Shown in pieces: positions 4,693 through 8,568 of a DNA stretch of 8,568 nt. The notes under the pieces were generated by a model. It ran no database searches. It was not told the DNA's origin and worked only from the letters and a program-made list of their open reading frames with translations. The translations under genes were made by a program, and so were the position numbers. Every line of letters starts with the position of its first letter. Position 1 is the first letter of the stretch. Source of the stretch: Syntrophaceae bacterium UBA4059 (GTDB lineage: Bacteria; Desulfobacterota; Syntrophia; Syntrophales; Smithellaceae); contig DFZJ01000131.1 of the NCBI GenBank assembly GCA_002382045.1, positions 1-8,568 on the forward strand, written 5' to 3'.

Positions 4693-5691
4693 ATGAGACT
4701 TGAAAATCAACCAAAGTTCCACCCCAATCCGAAACTTAAATTAATGGACCAAGTGAAAGAGGTTCTTAGGTATCACCATTATGCGTATCGCACAGAGCAA
4801 ACCTATTGTCAATGGATACTTCGCTATATCCACTACTTCGGAGGTAAAACCCATCCAAATCTACTCGGGGCAAAGGAGGTGGAGACGTTTCTTTCTCACC
4901 TGGCCACTTCCGAGGGCGTGTCCGCTTCCACGCAGAGGCAGGCGCTAAACGCGCTGGTTTTTCTCTACAAGCATGTTCTGGATATTGACCTGCAGGACAA
5001 GATCGCCCCGGCGCGAAGCAAACGCTCAGCCCGTCCGCCGACCGTCATGACGCAAGCCGAGGTTCAGCGTCTTCTTGCCGCCATGGATGGCAAACCGGCG
5101 CTGATGGCAAAGCTGATTTACGGTAGCGGGATGAGATTGATGGAATGCATCCGTCTGCGCGTTCAGGATCTTGATTTTGGACAAAATCTCATCTTTATCC
5201 GAGGTGGAAAGGGCGGCAAGGACCGGACAACCATTCTGCCCAAAAATCTTCATGACGAAATGCTCCAGCAAGTTGCGGCGGTGAAGTCGCTGCACCATAA
5301 AGAACTCGAGGAAAGCTTTGGCGAAGTTTATATTCCGGACGCGCTGGCCAGAAAATACCCTAACGCATCAAAAGCAACCGGATGGCAGTGGGTTTTTCCA
5401 GCCAAGTTGCGCTCTATCGACCCGCGTTCCGGCAAGGAAATGCGCCACCACGTTCTTGAATCTGTGTTACAAAAAGCGGTGAAGAAGGCCGCTGAAAAAG
5501 CCGGGATTGATAAAAAGGTGGGGTGCCACACATTGCGTCACAGCTTTGCCACGCATATGCTGGAAAACGGGGTCAATATCCGCGTCCTCCAGGAGCTGCT
5601 GGGCCATGCGGATGTCAAGACCACGGAGATCTACACGCACGTCATGGCCCGCGATATCCGCAGCCTGCAAAGCCCGCTGGACCGCTTCTGA
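4693..5691 (+). CDS. intI: Integron integrase (IntI, tyrosine recombinase)
   Basis: A 332-aa site-specific recombinase that inserts and excises gene cassettes by attI x attC and attC x attC recombination. The N-terminal SAM-like core-binding domain (about 14-100) includes 'YRTEQTYCQWILRYIHYF'. The catalytic residues are R148 (GSGMRLMEC), K173 (GGKGGKDR), H279 and R282 (CHTLRHSF), H305 (LLGHADV) and nucleophile Y314 (IYTHV). Their spacing equals that of IntI1 shifted by two residues. The IntI-specific insert is at about 212-236 (IPDALARKYPNA...WQWVFPA) and separates it from XerC/XerD. The gene is full length (IntI1 is 337 aa) and appears intact. The ATG at 4693 has no Shine-Dalgarno; M18 (4744) is an alternative start. 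It is divergent from the forward cassettes, as in standard integrons. Confidence 0.98.
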   Translation: MRLENQPKFHPNPKLKLMDQVKEVLRYHHYAYRTEQTYCQWILRYIHYFGGKTHPNLLGAKEVETFLSHLATSEGVSASTQRQALNALVFLYKHVLDIDLQDKIAPARSKRSARPPTVMTQAEVQRLLAAMDGKPALMAKLIYGSGMRLMECIRLRVQDLDFGQNLIFIRGGKGGKDRTTILPKNLHDEMLQQVAAVKSLHHKELEESFGEVYIPDALARKYPNASKATGWQWVFPAKLRSIDPRSGKEMRHHVLESVLQKAVKKAAEKAGIDKKVGCHTLRHSFATHMLENGVNIRVLQELLGHADVKTTEIYTHVMARDIRSLQSPLDRF

Positions 5692-5738
5692 CACAAAGGA
5701 TGGAATTTAGGAAAACAAATGATCATCAGACGATGCCT

Positions 5739-7745
5739 ATGAAAATACTGCTCATCACACCACCCTTTACCCAGCTCAATACGCCGTATCCGGCAACACT
5801 TTATTTGAAAGGGTTTTTGAAATCTCAAGGCTATGACGTTTTTCAGGCTGACCTCGGCATTGAACTGATCAACGCCGTTTTTTCCCGCGAAGGGCTTCAG
5901 GAACTCTTCGACGCAATTAAACCGTCCGGCAAAAAGCTTTCGCCGAATTCACGCCTCATCATCAGGAATAAAGCAAACTATCTGCAGACCATCGACCAGG
6001 TCATGAGTTTTTTGCAATACCGGGATAATACGCAGGCTGGACTCCTTTGTACCGAAGCATTTTTACCGAGAGCTTCCCGCTTTGATCAGATGCCTGATCT
6101 GGAATGGGCCTTTGGAAACATCGGAACAAACGATCAAGCCCGTTTTCTGGCAACGCTGTATATTGAGGATATCGGCGATCTCATTAAAGACGCGGTGACA
6201 CCCTACTTCGGTTTCAGCCGCTATGCCGAAGCACTGGGACTGTCGGCGCATTCTTTTGCGCCGCTTCAGCAGGCTTTAACGCTGCCGGAAAATATTCTGG
6301 AGACTCGGCTCTTGGAGTTGCTCAAGCGCCATATCGAACAAATTCTCCCCGATGTCGCGGGGATCACCATCCCCTTTCCCGGCAATCTTTATGCGGGATT
6401 AAAATGCGCACAGTTTATCAAAAAGCATTTTCCCCACATTAAAATCGTTGCCGGCGGCGGCTTTGTTAATACGGAACTTCGTGAATGTTCGGACCCGGCA
6501 ATCTTTGATTATCTGGACTTCATTGCTCTGGATGACGGCGAACGTCCTTTTTTAAGCATCCTTCAGCATCTCCAAAGAGAAATAAATTCGACGGAGCTTG
6601 CCAAATGTCATTGCGAATGTAGTGAAGTAATCTCTGAGATTGCCACCCCCTGGTCAGGGGGCACAGCGCGGGCGGAGCGCCCGCTCGCAATGACACGAGG
6701 GGTGGCTTCGCAGAATGACGATAGTGCCAAACCGCAGGGGCCGTTGCTCACCCGAACGTTTATCCGGATTGACGATAAAGTACGGTATATCGATAACGGC
6801 AAAGAACCGGATTTTCATCATGCCGAAACCGGCTGCCCGGATTATTCCGACCTTCCTTTAGACCAATACCTGTCTGTGATTGAAATAGCCAATCCCATGC
6901 ACCGTCTGTGGAGCGACGGATGCTGGAACAAGCTTACACTCGCCCACGGCTGTTACTGGCATCAATGCGCTTTCTGCGATACCACGCTTCCTTATATCCG
7001 GCGTTATGAAACCGCCCCCGCCTCCGTTTTGGTGGACCGGATGGAGCAGGTGATCGCGCAAACAGGACACCGTGGTTTTCATTTTGTGGACGAAGCCGCG
7101 CCGCCCGCGGTCCTCAAAGCAGTGGCCAAAGAATTGCTGAAAAGAAAAACCGGGATTTCCTGGTGGACAAATATCCGCTTTGAAAATGCGTTTACGGAAG
7201 ACCTCTGCCGCTTGCTGGCGGCGTCCGGCTGCATCGCCGTCACCGGCGGGCTGGAAGCGGCCTCGGACCGGCTTTTGAAGTTGATGAAGAAAGGGGTGAC
7301 CCTCCGGCAGGCGGCCCGGGTGTGCGACCGTTTCGCGAAGGCCGGGATCATGGTGCACGCATATCTGATCTACGGCTTCCCGACACAAACCGCGCAGGAA
7401 ACGGTCGATGCCCTGGAAATCGTCCGTCAGTTCTTTTATGAAGGGTTGATCCAATCCGCTTTCTGGCATCGCTTTACTGCCACGATTCACAGCGATGTCG
7501 GGAAAAACCCCCGGAAATATTCCTGTACGATATCCGGCCGTCCGTCCGGCGGGTTTGCCGGAAATGATCTCGTACACCTTGATCCCCGCGGCTGCGAGCA
7601 TCAGCTTTTTGCGCAGGGTTTGAACAAGGCGGTTTATAACTACATGCATGGCATCGGCACGGACATGGCCATAGCGAATTGGTTCGATTTTCCCGTACCC
7701 AAAATTTCAGTAAAAAGAAATTACATCAGACAGGCCATGGATTGA
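5739..7745 (+). CDS. B12-binding-type radical SAM protein interrupted in frame by a repeat element
   Basis: A 668-aa protein. The N-terminus MKILLITPPFTQLNTPYP and residues about 205-270 (AGITIPFPGNLYAGLK ... KIVAGGGFVNTE ... LDDGERPFLSIL) look like a cobalamin-binding-type Rossmann domain split by a helical insert. No DxHxxG motif is seen. The radical SAM domain starts at C405 with CYWHQCAFC, so the cluster cysteines C405, C410 and C413 form CX4CX2C, a variant of CX3CX2C. 'TGGLEAAS' and 'GFPTQ' (about 546) follow the usual SAM-barrel order. The substrate is unknown. Residues about 290-331 derive from the inserted repeat. The start at 5739 matches the domain start and overlaps the stop of a 7-codon leader (5719-5742) as ATGA. 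An upstream ATG at 5700 has no properly spaced ribosome site. The gene follows intI by 47 bp and may be co-transcribed with it. Confidence 0.85.
   Translation: MKILLITPPFTQLNTPYPATLYLKGFLKSQGYDVFQADLGIELINAVFSREGLQELFDAIKPSGKKLSPNSRLIIRNKANYLQTIDQVMSFLQYRDNTQAGLLCTEAFLPRASRFDQMPDLEWAFGNIGTNDQARFLATLYIEDIGDLIKDAVTPYFGFSRYAEALGLSAHSFAPLQQALTLPENILETRLLELLKRHIEQILPDVAGITIPFPGNLYAGLKCAQFIKKHFPHIKIVAGGGFVNTELRECSDPAIFDYLDFIALDDGERPFLSILQHLQREINSTELAKCHCECSEVISEIATPWSGGTARAERPLAMTRGVASQNDDSAKPQGPLLTRTFIRIDDKVRYIDNGKEPDFHHAETGCPDYSDLPLDQYLSVIEIANPMHRLWSDGCWNKLTLAHGCYWHQCAFCDTTLPYIRRYETAPASVLVDRMEQVIAQTGHRGFHFVDEAAPPAVLKAVAKELLKRKTGISWWTNIRFENAFTEDLCRLLAASGCIAVTGGLEAASDRLLKLMKKGVTLRQAARVCDRFAKAGIMVHAYLIYGFPTQTAQETVDALEIVRQFFYEGLIQSAFWHRFTATIHSDVGKNPRKYSCTISGRPSGGFAGNDLVHLDPRGCEHQLFAQGLNKAVYNYMHGIGTDMAIANWFDFPVPKISVKRNYIRQAMD
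6606..6725. repeat. Dispersed palindromic repeat inserted in the radical SAM gene
   Basis: The first 90 bp have perfect 11-bp terminal inverted repeats, TGTCATTGCGA (6606-6616) and TCGCAATGACA (6685-6695). Two internal palindromes lie inside: CCCCCTG/CAGGGGG (6646-6661) and GCGGGCG/CGCCCGC (6668-6684). The tail (6696-6725) includes a degenerate TCGCAGAATGACG end. The translated product CHCECSEVISEIA resembles the common 'CHCERSEAIS' artefact of a repeat scattered through many bacterial genomes. GCCAAA occurs on both sides (6600-6605 and 6726-6731), a candidate target duplication. Element plus duplication is 126 bp, so the reading frame is kept. Confidence 0.85.
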
Positions 7746-7753
7746 TCGCCGCC

Positions 7754-7770
7754 CCGGATCACTTATCCGG
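7754..7770. terminator. Possible shared terminator hairpin between convergent genes
   Basis: CCGGAT-CACTT-ATCCGG is a perfect 6-bp stem with a 5-nt loop, placed exactly where the two convergent radical SAM genes end and including the stop codon of the minus-strand gene. The T-tracts are weak on both strands (ATTTTTGG starts 9 nt downstream on the plus strand), so termination strength is uncertain. Confidence 0.35.
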
Positions 7771-8568
7771 TTCAAACTGATTTTTGGCCGACCAGAAGGA
7801 CGGCAGGTGGCGTAAAAGATACAGCAGGCTTTTGCGGTGCTCCCAGATGCGGGCGCGGAATCTTTTGCGCCAGGCGGGATCGGAATAAAAGCGTTTGACG
7901 TGTTCGTTGTAGAGGTGATCCAGTTTTTCTCTGGATTTGATGCCCCACGGCACAAAAACAAAATTCAGGCAGTTCATCAGCCGCCAGTCTTCATCAAAAG
8001 TCCCTTCATCGCGGATGGTTGACCACAGCGGCGCGCCGGGGAACGGCGTAAACTTGGCCATGTTCATGTCGTCGAGCCCCAGTTCAATGATAAAGTCGGA
8101 CGTCCGCTTGATCGATTCTTCAGTTTCCCCCGGCAGCCCCATCATGAAAAGCCCTTTGGCGCGCAAACCCGCCTTCTGGATGCGCTGCACAGTATCGCGC
8201 ACGTCGGCCAGCGACACGCCGGATTTGTGGCGTTCCAGCATGGCCGGATCCGCCGATTCAATTCCCAGCGACACCATCAGACCACCGGCGCCTTTGAGCA
8301 TCTTCAACAAATCATCATCCGTATAGCCCACGCGCACGGCGCAGTTGAAATTCATTCCCAGCGGCAGGCGGGACAGTTTTTCGCAAAGTTCCACAATCCG
8401 TTTGCGGTTGGCGGTAAAAAGATCATCGTAAATATTGACATGCCGCACGCCGAAACGATCGCGCAGATATTTCATGTGTTCGTAAATATAAGCCGCCGAG
8501 TTGTAGCGAAAACCCTTTTGAAATACTGAACGGTCGCAGTAAGAACATTGAAACATGCAGCCGCGCGA
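7759..8568 (-). CDS. Radical SAM protein, N-terminally cut by the window edge
   Basis: 269 residues of the C-terminal part are visible. The frame is open to the last base, so the gene continues beyond 8568. The visible part opens with SRGCMFQCSYCD, the canonical CX3CX2C [4Fe-4S] motif of radical SAM enzymes. Then come VNIYDDLFTANRKRI, 'VSLGIESAD' (SAM-binding strand region) and GLFMMGLPGETEESI, in the order usual for BchE/HpnJ-like B12-radical SAM proteins; 'FTPFPGAPLW' follows. The missing N-terminus probably holds a B12-binding domain, since such proteins usually have one before this motif. The tail is basic (RKRFRARIWEHRKSLLYLLR). The substrate is unknown. It is convergent with the other radical SAM gene, with 13 bp between their stops. 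Confidence 0.88.
   Translation of the reverse strand, partial: SRGCMFQCSYCDRSVFQKGFRYNSAAYIYEHMKYLRDRFGVRHVNIYDDLFTANRKRIVELCEKLSRLPLGMNFNCAVRVGYTDDDLLKMLKGAGGLMVSLGIESADPAMLERHKSGVSLADVRDTVQRIQKAGLRAKGLFMMGLPGETEESIKRTSDFIIELGLDDMNMAKFTPFPGAPLWSTIRDEGTFDEDWRLMNCLNFVFVPWGIKSREKLDHLYNEHVKRFYSDPAWRKRFRARIWEHRKSLLYLLRHLPSFWSAKNQFEPDK

Larger units (their letters stand above)
1..5691 (-). mobile_element. Chromosomal-type integron: cassette array, attI region and intI
   Basis: The layout is canonical: intI reads rightward, attI lies just upstream of it, and attC-bounded cassettes extend leftward, so the array orientation is the minus strand. Six complete cassettes are visible (23-756, 757-1271, 1272-2148, 2149-3786, 3787-4094, 4095-4432) and a seventh starts at base 22 and leaves the window. 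The crossover is taken between G and TT of each GTTRRRY-like box on the minus strand. The attC sites share nearly the same core and length, which is typical of sedentary chromosomal integrons. No resistance gene, qacE or sul1 is present. The left end of the array is outside the window. Confidence 0.95.

Noticed and set aside
5523..5738. N-terminal extension of the radical SAM frame into intI
   Set aside because: The translated extension is the out-of-frame shadow of the conserved C-terminal IntI region; the real domain begins at MKILLITPP.
6858..7649. 263-aa open frame on the minus strand inside the radical SAM gene
   Set aside because: It is antisense to a gene with clear motifs, has low-complexity Gly/Arg/Pro-rich composition and no ribosome binding site.
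1..8568. tRNA, rRNA or riboswitch genes
   Set aside because: No cloverleaf, rRNA-like or conserved aptamer sequence was recognised on either strand by eye.

Overview
The window holds the integrase end of a chromosomal-type integron and its neighbouring chromosomal genes. An integron integrase gene (intI, 4693-5691, + strand) has all six tyrosine-recombinase residues and the IntI-specific insert. To its left lie an attI crossover box (4427-4433) and six complete gene cassettes (about 4432 down to 23), each ended by an attC site. A seventh cassette begins at the left edge: only its leading box and a perfect Shine-Dalgarno sequence are visible. To the right are two convergent genes for radical SAM proteins, the second cut by the window edge.

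The six attC sites are 55-65 bp long and very alike, with the core tCAGCCGGAGCG...CGATCGGCTGta. This homogeneity fits a sedentary chromosomal integron better than a mobile resistance integron. The outer 7-bp boxes differ from site to site, but the two boxes belonging to the same cassette are reverse complements: perfectly for five cassettes and 6 of 7 bases for the attI-proximal one. The cassette boundaries can therefore be read to the base: 23-756, 757-1271, 1272-2148, 2149-3786, 3787-4094 and 4095-4432.

Cargo from left to right: an all-helical protein with a winged-helix-like C-terminus (219 aa); a DUF6998-like protein with PD-(D/E)XK-like spacing (148 aa); a TIR/nucleoside-deoxyribosyltransferase-like domain fused to a winged-helix-like C-terminus (263 aa); a two-gene cassette with a 17-nt overlap (251-aa unknown plus 274-aa DUF5677-like); and two small cassettes whose genes (76 and 85 aa) run backwards, towards attI. 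None is a known antibiotic-resistance gene. The putative nucleotide-hydrolase-like and nuclease-like cargo makes phage defence a reasonable but untested guess.

Between attI and intI is a cluster of TTTTCC(A/G)CTTATT / ATGGAAAAT repeats that begins 3 nt beyond the attI crossover box. It resembles the multiple repeats at the ends of IS21-type elements and may be an IS remnant or an unusual attI. The B12-type radical SAM gene downstream of intI carries a translated copy of a dispersed palindromic repeat (the TGTCATTGCGA...TCGCAATGACA family), flanked by a 6-bp direct repeat and adding exactly 42 codons in frame.

The cassettes look AT-richer than the intI and radical SAM region, as expected for collected cargo. 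The B12-dependent radical SAM genes, the dispersed repeat and the integron style suggest an anaerobic Desulfobacterota/Syntrophales-like bacterium. That is inference only; no taxonomic marker is present.
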